This document shows, piece by piece, positions 48,186-59,830 of a DNA stretch of 64,000 nt. The notes below the pieces were generated by a model. It was not told where the DNA came from. It searched no databases and saw only the letters and a list, made by a program, of their open reading frames with translations. The stretch is from contig JAYMTL010000002.1 of NCBI GenBank assembly GCA_036897445.1, forward strand, positions 124,001 to 188,000, read 5' to 3'. This DNA is from Pelargonium tetragonum (lineage: Eukaryota > Streptophyta > Magnoliopsida > Geraniales > Geraniaceae). The number at the start of each line of letters is the position of its first letter. Position 1 is the first letter of the stretch. Both the position numbers and the translations under genes were made by a program.

Positions 48186-48761
48186 AATGAAAATCTTTAT
48201 TACTTTAAAGAAACCTTACTTTGAGTTTTAGTGTAAATTTATATACTCTTACTTAATGTTAATGACATTCAAAAAAGCTTCAATTACTTGGTACTTAAAA
48301 CAGGACTTTATAATTCTCTGGGCCAAAGGCCTCCTTTTGCGGGCTTTCACTCAACCTAAGGGAAGAAAATATGTAACTATAAAACAAGATTTCTTCTTAT
48401 CTTAGTAGTCCTAATATTTCTACTCTTAAAAATTTTTTTAAGACTTAATCCTAGCTAGCCGCAGCTCCATTAAAGACCCCTTTACGAATTTTAATGAAAT
48501 TTAATTGTAGCTTAATTAATATAGGAGAAGCAAACTTATACACTTAATAGATTATCTCGTAAATCCGTGAGTAAAATTGAGTTGTGCTTAACTTTTGAAC
48601 ACCGAAATTTTTTGAACCTACAGCATATAAAAAGCAAGAGCACCCTTTTAAAAGAGATAGAAAAGAATAAGGAATCCCTCCGTGTTTCGTTATGAAAAAT
48701 CTTAATTCAAATATTAGCAATTTGCCCGTGGGGAGTTCCTAATCCGAGCTTGCTGATTGCC

Positions 48762-48776
48762 TTAATTACATTACCT
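48762..48776 (-). repeat. Dispersed 15-mer AGGTAATGTAATTAA, minus strand
   Basis: An exact copy on the minus strand, preceded there by TGCG and followed by GGCAATC. Confidence 0.6.
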
Positions 48777-49779
48777 CGCAGTAAGCCTCTTCAAGCAAAA
48801 AACTCCTAAAGCACTTTATTAAAGAAAGGACATAACTTTTCTGTAAGATAACTTGTCTAACCTATTCATAAAAAAGGATTTCCGAACCCTTAGAAAATAT
48901 AGAAAATAGCAAGTAGAAGGGTGTAAAAGGTTCAAAACTACAGACTTTTCTATTTATAGGAATTTATAGGAGAAGTCTCGAGAAAGGTTAAAACGCCTCA
49001 ACAAATTAGGAGATATGCTAAAACAAGGTCTTCGGGTACCCATCCATAAGGTAAAGACTTAGACCCTACTACTTTGTGCTATGTCTTGTAGAAAGTCCTG
49101 AAGAGCTCTATCCACTACTTAACTTAAATAAACTCAAGCTTGTAATAATAGAAAATTTTATGTGTAGAAGTTCCAATCCTGTTTAGACTAATGCAATGTC
49201 GATAAATAGATTTAAATAAAAAGGATACCCTTTGTATAGGAAAACCCAAGAGCCAAGTAATTTCCAAAAATGTCTATTCAATACCTAGTATAAAAAGTAC
49301 GAAATAAGGGTCAGCGTAAGTTTGGTCTAAGTCACCTTTTTTATCAACTCAGCTTTCAAAGTTCTCTAGAAACCTCTGAAAATTTCTTAATAGTAGGATT
49401 TGATCGTTTTTATGCCTTATGATAAGGAGAGTTTATACTATCCAATTCCTTTCTATCTATATGAATGAAATATCGAATCAGTTTTAGGAGGGCCTCTTAA
49501 CTAAAATTCTAAATTCCTTAGGATTCCTATACCCATTGTACCTCTTGGCAGCTAAATTAAAGAACCAAAGCTTTATCATTACAAAAGTAATAGAAGAGTC
49601 CTTCTAGCTTTTCTTAGAATTGCCAAAAATTTAGGTTTAGTAAAGTTCTGTTTGGAGGTTAGTGCCTTTGAATCGTTTCGCACCCCTTTTCGAAATGTAT
49701 AATTTTCTTTCGTGTAAATCGACTTGCTGGTAACAGACAAAAATAATGCATAAAAGCTTGTATAAATACAAAGGTAAAT

Positions 49780-49792
49780 AGGGGGACCCCCT
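49780..49792. repeat. GC-core palindrome AGGGGG-A-CCCCCT
   Basis: Perfect 6-base arms around one A. A member of the GGGG-N(0-3)-CCCC family with the longest G and C runs. Confidence 0.65.
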
Positions 49793-52700
49793 TTAAGAAA
49801 GTCGCTGCCGGGGGATACTCTCCCTCTTATCTCTACTAAAATGTGAGTGAATAAATAATTGCGAAGTTTCCCTTTAATAAGGCCGCTTTACTTAGAAAAA
49901 AAAACTGAAAAAATCTTGATAGAAACGTAAACTTTTTCGCAGGATATCCTAAGAAACCCTTAAAGTCATTGTACAGGGACTTTTATTACCCAGTTATAAA
50001 AGCAAGGGATATATACTTTTTTTAAGGGACCTCCAGATAAAGAGAGACTCCTCTTATGGGGTTTCCCTTCGTTCGACAGTTTTAGTATTAGCACAAGGGG
50101 TGCCGAGGAAAATACCTTTACACTAGGAATCCTCAAGTTAAACTATTATCCATGAATAAAATGAAATGAAAACCTATTGTTTACAATTAAGGATCTCTTT
50201 GTCGAAGTGATAAAGAAAGTTTAAGTAAAGAAGTAAATAAAGGGGTTTTGAAATCGCGGTCTTGTGTATCTAGATATAGAGTTAGAAACGGGCCTAGATT
50301 CTTTGGTCTATATTAATCGAAAGAGTACTCTAAAGTGAGAAGAGTAGAAGGGAATCCCTAAAGATTTCAATGAGGGACGCTTTAGCCCTGTAACACAGCA
50401 TTAAATTATGACTTTTTAATGGATCTCGTAATTACAAAACTTCGAAGAAGTAAGGCTTTCCTTGTATTTGTAGAAGAGTATCCCTTGAGTATTTTGAATC
50501 TTAAAAAACTACCAAATTTGTGATACTCAAGTTTAATCTTAGTAACTCAACAAGGTAACTTTACCGGATTACAAAGTATATCTTCTTAAATTTCGTTAGA
50601 GTAATCGGGAACTGCTTAGAACTTAAAGAAGCTCCTGAGTGTATAATTTGAAAGTAACCCGGTAAGAAATTATGGTCAACATTTTAGGAAGGTAGGCAGA
50701 TATAGAATAAGTTTATACTAGTAGGCTTTTTCCAAGGTTTCTCTATTCATTTCATAAAGAGCTCTTTCATGTTTCTTTTGGGACGTATATAATATAAAAA
50801 AATTCTTCTTTAAAAAACCAAAAGTAAGAAAAATCATATTTATTAATACAGTACAGATAAAAACTCGAAATTTCCGTTAATTCAGGGGCCCTATAAGTGT
50901 TTAAATAAAGAGTAACCTTATAATCCTTAAGCTGTGGTTTAACGCACAGGTTCTAAGATAAGGAGTGAGTACTTTGATTAGGAAATGTTGACTAAAAGTG
51001 GATTTACAAAAAATTAAGGAAAGATACCCTTTTCTCTTTAACAAGCTAATAAAATAGAGTTACAAATTCTTGTTATGTTTCAAAATTCAAGGGCTACTCT
51101 TAGATATCAAGAATCTTTTTTTAGGTTAGTAGGGGTTCTTTAAGCATTCTTAGAGTGTGGAGTGTCTTATCCCAAGGAGCCCAGATAGCTATTCTATAAC
51201 TTTTAAGATTAATTCGAGATTAGTCCGGATTAAAGAGCTCCTTATAAAAAGCTTCGTCTTAAGTGCCGGAATGTAACGTTCTAAAAACCCATAAAACCCT
51301 ATTTTGTTCTAGTTCACAGAAATAGAGTGGTTAAAAATAACTTTTGATTAAGTTATACTTTATGCTTACTTCTTTCTAGGGCACTGCCAGTAGTTTAGCA
51401 CTTGAGAGCCCTGGGGATATATAATAAGGAGCTCATTACACGAGTTACGATGAGTTTTCACTTTCAAAAATCATCCAGGGATATCCTACCTACCGTTAAA
51501 GGCATGGATAAAGAGGATTACATAATTTCAACAGGAGCTTGACTAACTTAAAATTACCCGAAGTGGGATTCCAGCCAAATTTTTAATTACTTACAAGCTT
51601 TCGCCGCTACCTTGCTTTAAAGTTTTAAAATCCCCTAAGAATTTAAAGAATACGGTACTCCTTTAGATATGTGTGTGCCCTTTTACTGGGTTTTCTTTCA
51701 TTATTTTACATATTCCGTGTAATAGGAGCTAGACGTTAGTATGCATTGTATCTAATTTTGAAGAAGTAAAGCTCTGTGTTTTCTTGATAAAAAAGAGTGG
51801 TTTTTGCTTAGTCAAACTATATTCTTTATGTTTTTATAACAAAGTCCTCGCCTATACCTAGGGCCTCTGCTAGAGCGGCATCTTTCATCTTTATAGGCAA
51901 AGCAAGCTTTTTAGAGTTTCATTAAAGACCCCTATCCTTATGTCGTAAAAAAAGAAGAAAGAAAATTGATTAAGCCCTTAAAAGCTTGATTTTTATGCCC
52001 AAAATCTGGGAGCTTTCAGAGCTTTTACGATAGGGGTTCCTAGTTCTTGACTCAAGACAAGAATAGATAGGCGTACTAAATTATGGAAAATATCTGGACT
52101 TCCCTATATAAAAGGGTTTCAATTAAGTGTCTCCAAATGAAAGGGAAACTTACAGGTAGACTTGAATAACTAAGAAAAAGTTTGATTCCTTTACAATAAG
52201 CGCAGTGAAACTATTTGCGCACACTCTTTTAATAATCGGATTGGCATACAAGTTTACCGGGTTATTTACAGTAGCTTTTTCTTTCTGAAGCTTTGATCTT
52301 CCTTTGGTTACCGAACTACTGCTTTGAAAAGGCCAGCTGGGGCAATACTTTAATTTATAAGAACTTATTAGGCAACCTGTAAAAAGTTTTGAATACCCCG
52401 ACAATTAAGGGCTAATATTCCTCGCGTATTGTTTTGTTATGGTTTATCCCTTATTAGGACTAGGAAACCTAGAAAAAAATATGGGTGATCCCGAAAATGG
52501 CTCAAATATAACCTTGCAATTATCTATTAGAACTTGGAAAGAGTGCTTGAAGAGAAGATAGAATACTTAAAACTACTTCGACATGAGGACAAGGAATTTC
52601 TGTTTAGATAGACTAAAGCTAGAACTAAGTTTAGGAATAAACCTTTGTATGTGTTTCAGTATTAGGTTTAGTGTACTTTAGAGGAACCTTTTTATCTGAC

Positions 52701-53513
52701 CAGCCAGAAGGGGGCAATTAGACTGAGCTAGCTTTATAAGGGATACCTTTTAAACTTGATTAAGATATCTTGTGAATGCATGTTTCTTTCAGTAGAACTT
52801 GAACACTAAATACAATAAAACTAAAGAAGCATAGGCAAGAACAGTAAGACATTAGCAACAGGGAATATATAGGTAGTACCCATTAAATAGGTATCAGGAT
52901 ATAGATAGCTGCTATAGCTCAATATAAAAAGCTCATAACAAACGAGTTAAAAACAAAAGCTTATAAAGCCTCAAATCAATAGAAAACAAAAGCAAGTCAA
53001 TACAAAGAAGGGCGGGTAAGTTCTTTTAAAAAGCTCAGATAAACCCTTATGATATGAATGAAATTCCCTAGAGTTACTGTACAACAAGTCTTAGTTAATA
53101 TTCTTCCTACGTGAGGTAATTGAGGCCTTTTCTTTGAAAGAGTATCACTCTTGTAAGTTTTTGCTCTTGCTATCCTAATGGAATTTCTTGTTTTAGAATT
53201 TATAGAAATATAAAGGTAACTCCGCTAGAAAAGATCCCATAAGGTTCTTTTTGGGTCAGTACAGCTATATACCCCTTAAGAGGTCCCTTATTTATGTTAT
53301 AGTAGCTAAATATTAATGATTAGAGTACCCCTATAATACAAGCTTCACCTTAACCAGGTGCATGCTATTTCCCCAGGGCATTCTTTTTATTATTATAATT
53401 AGATTGTGTATCAGCGTACTCTGATAAAACCCAAAAGAAGAGAAACTCCTATCCAGCCTTAGTAATTGAGTATCCCTTTTAAAGCCCTTGACTCATAGAA
53501 ATTTAATGCAAAA

Positions 53514-53524
53514 GGGGATACCCC
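53514..53524. repeat. GC-core palindrome GGGG-ATA-CCCC
   Basis: A member of the GGGG-N(0-3)-CCCC family, preceded by an A run. Confidence 0.6.
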
Positions 53525-54944
53525 GGAAGTTAGATTATTAAGAATATAGAATTAAAAAATCTTTTGTTCGGGCAGTAGGACTTGAAGTGCTTTTATAGTA
53601 GTACGGATACCTTATGATATAAAAAAGGAGGACTTCACGAATAGAATAATTAGAAAAAAAACTTTACTCTTCCTCAAGGGTTACAGATCTAGAGGAATAC
53701 TTAAGTTAAGTACTTTATTAACAAAGGGTGAAAAGAAAGCAAATCTATTTCCCACTAACTAAACTATTCTGGAATCCCCATAGACTTTCCATATACTTGA
53801 GGAGGCTTTTTGATTGGGAATACGTCTAGACTTTAGGTAGACAACAAGGAATTTTGGTAACACTTCACATATATTCTCTCGCCTCGATACAAAGTCAAAA
53901 AATTATCTAAACAAAACTTGGAAGATTTTATCCTATTTAATTAAAAGTCTTTTTTTATAATAGAAGGGAGGATTTATAAAGATTTTTGATAGGGGTGCTG
54001 CTCGTTGGCATGTGTTATAGCTTCGAAAAGGATTTGAGATGTCATAAAGGATGCCCCTTACCGCATTGAATCCTGTAACCTATTAACGGGAGGTTACCTT
54101 GTGAAATCATAAACATTTAAAGAGTTAAAATTTCAGGTTAATTCTTAACAACTTTTCCGTAAAGTAAACTTAAGAACCTCTGACCAAACCCCCTGTCTAA
54201 TTGGAGAAGTTAGTTGTTTCTTAACGAGTCCTAAGGTTTAATCTTGACATGACAATAGCTTATATAGAAAAATGCTCCTTTGGTATTTGGTATAAAGTAC
54301 GGGAAGAGTTCCCTTAGAGTTCTTATAGAATTACATTCGAAGTATAGCTCTAATCTAATAAGTGACAAGTTAGAACAAGAGCACTAAACAAAATGTCAAG
54401 GAGTTTCTACCTTTTTTTAATCCCTCATAATAAAGCTTCCAACGCTGGAGAATTCCTGAGCTAAGGAGTCTCTTAACATAGTATTAAATTAAATTCTAGT
54501 TCCCTTTTTATACCTACAAGGATTCCCATTTACTTGTTTAAAAAAGCCAAACCTGTTTCTAAAGATTTTCCGTTACCTTGATGCTCTAAAAACTGTGAAG
54601 TCTTATATTTGATATAAAAAGATTTTATTGAACATTTAACTATGTTTGTCTTTTGTTTGGTAGTAATTGAGAGTCTTAATAGAGCCTGAAGTTGATTATA
54701 AGTTTGATCCGTGAATCTCTTACTTTGGTTGGTGAAGTCATGAAGTAACGAGTGAACTGAAGAAAATTGATAATCCCCGGTTTATCAGCCTCTCAAGTAT
54801 TCTTGCTAGTTGTAATTAACATCTCACAAATTGAAGAAGCTCCGGATAAAGGCCAAGGAGCTGCTCCAGTAAATGCTTGCTAGTTTATAAATAATTTTAT
54901 CCAGTGCTTTAATAAGAAGGTGGAAATTCTAACATCAAGGCAAT

Positions 54945-55000
54945 AAAATGAATTTGAACCCGTGATTTTCGGTCTGAAGCTGAGCATTTTAACGAAGCGT
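54945..55000 (-). pseudogene. Degenerate tRNA with possible UCA anticodon
   Basis: The minus strand reads CGTTAAAATGCTCAG (D-arm end), CTTCAGA (loop, anticodon TCA), CCGAAAATCACGG and GTTCAAATTCAT (T-arm-like). The anticodon stem TCAG/CCGA keeps three of four pairs. A UCA anticodon is typical of organellar tRNA-Trp that reads UGA. T-stem and acceptor pairing are poor, so the copy is degenerate and the identity is only suggested. A 68-codon minus-strand frame overlaps it and is treated as chance. Confidence 0.35.
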
Positions 55001-57930
55001 TTTTTGGTAAAATAAAGGAACAAAAGTAAAATTTTTTGATTTTCTTAATAAGTATCCCTAGTAAAACCCTCAAAGCAAGTATTGCCTTTTTCAAAACACA
55101 GGAACCCCTTTCCATAGTAAGATAAAAAAAGAAGGGGTATAATATTGAGTAGCATAACGCCTATAAAAAGGAAAAACTCCCTAATACAAGAAAAACCTCA
55201 TAGATCAAAGGGGGTCCGCATTTTAACAAGTAGCTTGCTCAATTACTGAATAATAACAATACCAAAGTAGGGAAGAAGGGGGTTTAAGGATTTAGTACAA
55301 CCCCAAGGGTCCTGGTAGAAGTTCAATGAAAAGGTGTTTACATAATAATCTACAGCCCATATTCCCACGAGGATTGCTGCATGTTGTCAATTTTAAAAAG
55401 AATCTAAATGAAAGCCAGTTTTTTTGCCTCTATGCAGGGTTGTTCTTTTTTAAGGATCCTTTTTAAGCCCTTAGCTTGTTTTTTTCGGATATAAGAAAGG
55501 TCCCGTGTCCTGCCTTAGCCGTAAACCAAACAAACCTCTATCCCCTATTTATCAATACAATAAATTATCCATTTGATTCTTTGTCGTAGACTTGAAATTA
55601 AGCAAGCGGTCTAGAAGTCTATAAAATAGACTTAACTAGTTCTTGGCTATCCATTCCTGCTACGAGAGATATTTACTAAAAGGTTCTCTCGAATCATAAA
55701 GGTCTCGGTAACATTAGTGCAATTCCTATACTTTTTATATCTTTTCCTTTCAAGGTTTTAAAACTACACTTAAGAAGTATAAAGTATAAGAAGGGTCTAC
55801 TATTTTAGACAGGTAAACAGTACCCGCAAAACCTTTACCACGGTATACCCCAGTATATCCTATATATCGTATAAGGCTTGCTCTACAGCTGCGCTTTAGT
55901 ATGTTCTTATTTATATCTGATAATTATATGATATGCGCGGAAATTCCACTTTATTTCTAAAATGCAATCCTAATTCTTACGTTTGGTATGCTCCCCCGAT
56001 TTGGTGTGTATTTGTCCTCTCGAGGAATTTAACCTCCTAAGAGAGTTCCCTTTTGTTTCTTGCCTTATAAAATAACACTTTACTGTACTAGGGAAATTGG
56101 AGTATTCCTAATTTTAAAGAAAAAAGACACCAAAGGATTTGCAATATATCTGGGAATAACCCGGGCATAAAACCAAAAGCAATTTTAGGCAGTTCTACTC
56201 TATTATATTCTCGTAGTACTTTAATAAAAGAAGTTTACTATGTTTTAAGAAAATTCCTATGCTAGATCTACTTTCAAATTGGGTAAAATTTAGATCCTAG
56301 TCTAAGATATGAAAGAGAGTATCTCTACGCTTACACAAAAAGTCAAGACCAATAACTTTTTCTAAAACTTCCTCTAAATACAAACCTCAAAAACCCCTTG
56401 AAAAAGCTACAAAATTTCTTTACTACCTGGATTTGGGAACCTAGAAAAGTCAAAGGAACACAACTCCTTCAATTTCTTGCTTACAGAACTAAAAGATAAG
56501 TAGTACTTTTCATAAAAGACCTAGAAAACTAACATCAAGAAAACAGCCCTTACTTTAATTCCTTGTAGCTCATAATCACTTTTCTTATATTAAGAAACCC
56601 GTACCCTGAAAAAATAACGGATCTCCGCTCACTCTAAAGGTTTTGGCGCCCTGTCTCTTAGTTTGAAACAATGTTGCTTACCCCTTATCTTATTGTAATT
56701 TCAGAATGGATTAGAAACTCTTAAAAATTCCGTGTACTATCTACTAGTATTTCCTAAAAACAACTCAAAAAAGGACCTTAGATGCCCACCTCCCTTTAGT
56801 ACTTTTAGTTAAAAACCTTCCATTTCTCAATTTATTAGCTCCTTTAGGTCCTAGAAAACAGGGCAACAGCTATAGGAACTAGCTCTATCTTGTTTTTTGT
56901 AGCTCCTCCGCGAACTCCTCGTCTTGGAAAAACTGCATTAATGATCCCGGGAATTGATATAAAAAAGAAAAGCTAAGTGAAGTATACTGCTAAGTAAGAT
57001 ACCTACCCACCCAAGAAATGAATTCTATTAATAAAATAATAAAAAGTCTCTTTTTAGTAGTTTAAGATTTAAGAGAAAAGTCCCTTGCGTTTAGGGTTGA
57101 AAGGGGGAGTTCGTAGGCCCCTTGTAAGGGTTTATATAACTAGGAATAGGCCCGCTATTTTTCCTAATACCTAACTCGTACTTTATAAATAATAAGGGTT
57201 TGTAAAGGTTACACCGAGGCAATTGCTCGACAACATACACTAGAATAACTTTTCTTAATTGAAAGAAACCGATGCACAAATACTACAGGAAAGACTTTTT
57301 TGTTATATTCCCGAATTCGAAACCTATAACAAACTGAAAAAGTGTTTTCTACCGACCTATAAAATCTGGTACTCGCTTAAGTCCAGAGGATCCACGCCTT
57401 ACTACTTATATAAAGCTTTTTCAAAAGAAGCTATACTATTCCCTTGCTTGACTAACACAAGGCTCTCGGCTAAGGGCATTAAGGAAAGTCGTCCCTAGAT
57501 CTAGATAGTAAACCCAATAAAGAATAGAATAACCTAAATAAGACATAGTAAATAGACTCTTTAAGGAGACCACCTGCGACGTCCTGGCCTCTAGGCCCCT
57601 CAATTTTCGTCTAATTTGTAGTATCTAAATTTTGGTATTCCCCTTCCGAGAAGAAATAACTAAGTTTTAGCTTCTGATTACTAATAGGGTAACATCCAGG
57701 TAGAAAAGTTTAATAGGATAAAGCAAAGATAGATAAAAAAGAAACGCTGACAAAAGAGTACAAAGCATACATAAGAAACTCTAATACTAACAAAAATCCC
57801 TCGTTGTAAGATTCTTTAATTTCACTCTATATATTTTCGGGAGCCCCTCCTTAGCTACTTTAAGACTTGACACAAACTAAGAATGTTTATCTGGTTGATA
57901 TAAAACTTAGTAACAAATCGAATAATTCAA

Positions 57931-57938
57931 GGGGCCCC
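57931..57938. repeat. GC-core palindrome GGGGCCCC
   Basis: The spacer-less member of the GGGG-N(0-3)-CCCC family. Confidence 0.55.
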
Positions 57939-59579
57939 GTACTATTATCTTAACCTAACCCTGAAAGTGCTAAAAGCTTAAAGTGTTCTACTAGAAACTT
58001 ACTTCGAGTCCCTAAAGCAAGCAGAAATTTGAATAAAGCAACTCTCTTTGTCAAGCCTTTCCTTTGTATCTGTATCTCGAAAACTAAAAGCGGATCTCTC
58101 TCGTATCTTGTAAAATGTAAAACTCTTGTCTTGTTCCTAATCCATTATACTTTTAAATTATTGTCTTTAATAATAACCCAGCCAAAACCATTGAACCTAG
58201 AAATATAGAAACGTAATCCCTACAAAAAGACTTGCTTACAGAACCCTACGGTACCTGCTCAAACAAGAGTTTACTATGACTTGAACCTTTGACATGCCTA
58301 ACCCTGGCATGATCACGCTAAATACTAAATAAAACGTAAATGCTCACTAATAAACAATATTCGAGTTACTATAACTAGAATTTTAAGGAGGATCTAAATC
58401 TAAAGTAATTAAAAAAGCCAGCCTTAACATAGCTACAATAAGACAAAGAGTACAGAATACATTAGCTACAAAGGTTCTAATCGCATAAGACTTCTAAGTA
58501 AGATAAATTAAGAAATCTCTATGCCACGTTAGATTCCTTATTCGCTAGGTTTTGCAGTTACATATCAAAATATCTATTTCTAATCGGTTGGGGTTGGCTT
58601 AGAGATACCTATTATGTTACCCAATAACTATAGCTTTGCCTTTCCGCGCTTTAAAAAGCAAACCACATCCATAACGAGGCTGCCCAGATGATGAGAACTC
58701 ATAGACTTAATGAATACCTGGGCCTAGGGGATTAATAATTCGGAATTTTTTATTTAAACTTATGCAAGGAAGACCCCCTTTGCGCTTTTACCGGCCCGAA
58801 AGTCAACCCCTTATATATACAAAATGAACCTGGATAGTAAAATAATATTGAACTGCAATGACTTTAAAAACTAAAGACTCTTACTTATAGACAAACAATT
58901 AGGAGCTTTCTAGAGACGAGGAGAACCTAAAACAAGTTTAAAAAATATTGAAGAATATAAAACGGGTCTAACTAGCTAAAAAACAATACTTATTTAAGAA
59001 AGACTTCTACTTAGTGTTAGTGCCCTTTTAAGATACTAACAAAAAATGAAGTAGAAACTAAACCTATGTTATCTATTATACTACTTTATAAACAACTTAC
59101 TTAGATTCCACCTTGTGATGCAAAAGCTCTGTATTAAGCAATTCTATTCACATTCTAGTACCAAACAATCCGTAGTTGTTGACCAAGACATGCCCTTATT
59201 AAATCTAAATAATATAAAAGTCCCGGACTGACTAGACAAGGCTGCAATAGTATAGCAACAAAAAATTTCTTACTTATAGAAATCCTTGCAAAAACGAGTT
59301 ACAAGAGTCCTTTTTGTACAATTAAAAGAAGTCAACTCTATTACTAGTATCGGGTTTTCCCCGTAAAAAAGGTATTAAGTCAAATTTCTATCAAACAAAA
59401 GGAGTAAGATTTCCCTTAAACACTAAACATGGACTGGGTTTACCTTATAAGAGCTTAAGCTTGTTATATTGACTTCAGTAAAAGATTGTCCTTATATGGC
59501 GCTAAAAAGTTACCAAAGTTTCTCTTGTATATCTCTGCTATTCTTTTAAACACCTATTAGAAAAAGCATATTTAACGTA

Positions 59580-59830
59580 AAAGAAAAACTTCCTCCTATA
59601 CTTTAATATCTCCTCCTCCCACTTCTTACACTAAAATTACAATAAGAAAATATTTGGAATAAGACATAAACTACAAGCTACAATAGACCATAAGACAGGT
59701 ATTAGAATCTTATATCTCTCTTAAGTTATACTTACCTCTAGGTTCTATCTCTAAAGTTACAGCTCCTAAGCCTAACAAGCGTACTGCTCTTGCTCTCTTG
59801 TCTCTGCTCCGGCTACCTCTCTTCCTGTTT
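59580..59830. other. C-rich, G-poor tract
   Basis: The plus-strand line 59581-59640 has 19 C and 1 G, and line 59761-59820 has 22 C and 10 G. The minus strand reads TTAGGCTTAGGAGCTGTAAC, resembling words near 26.84 kb and in the 38.5-46.5 kb block. No frame is open. It is probably a member of the same diverged sequence family in reverse orientation. Confidence 0.35.

Larger units (their letters stand above)
48186..54944. other. Non-coding stretch
   Basis: No gene is recognised in 6.8 kb. Items seen are a minus-strand 15-mer copy (48762-48776) and two GC-core palindromes (49780-49792, 53514-53524). An 84-codon minus-strand frame (52150-52404) is unrecognised. Confidence 0.5.
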
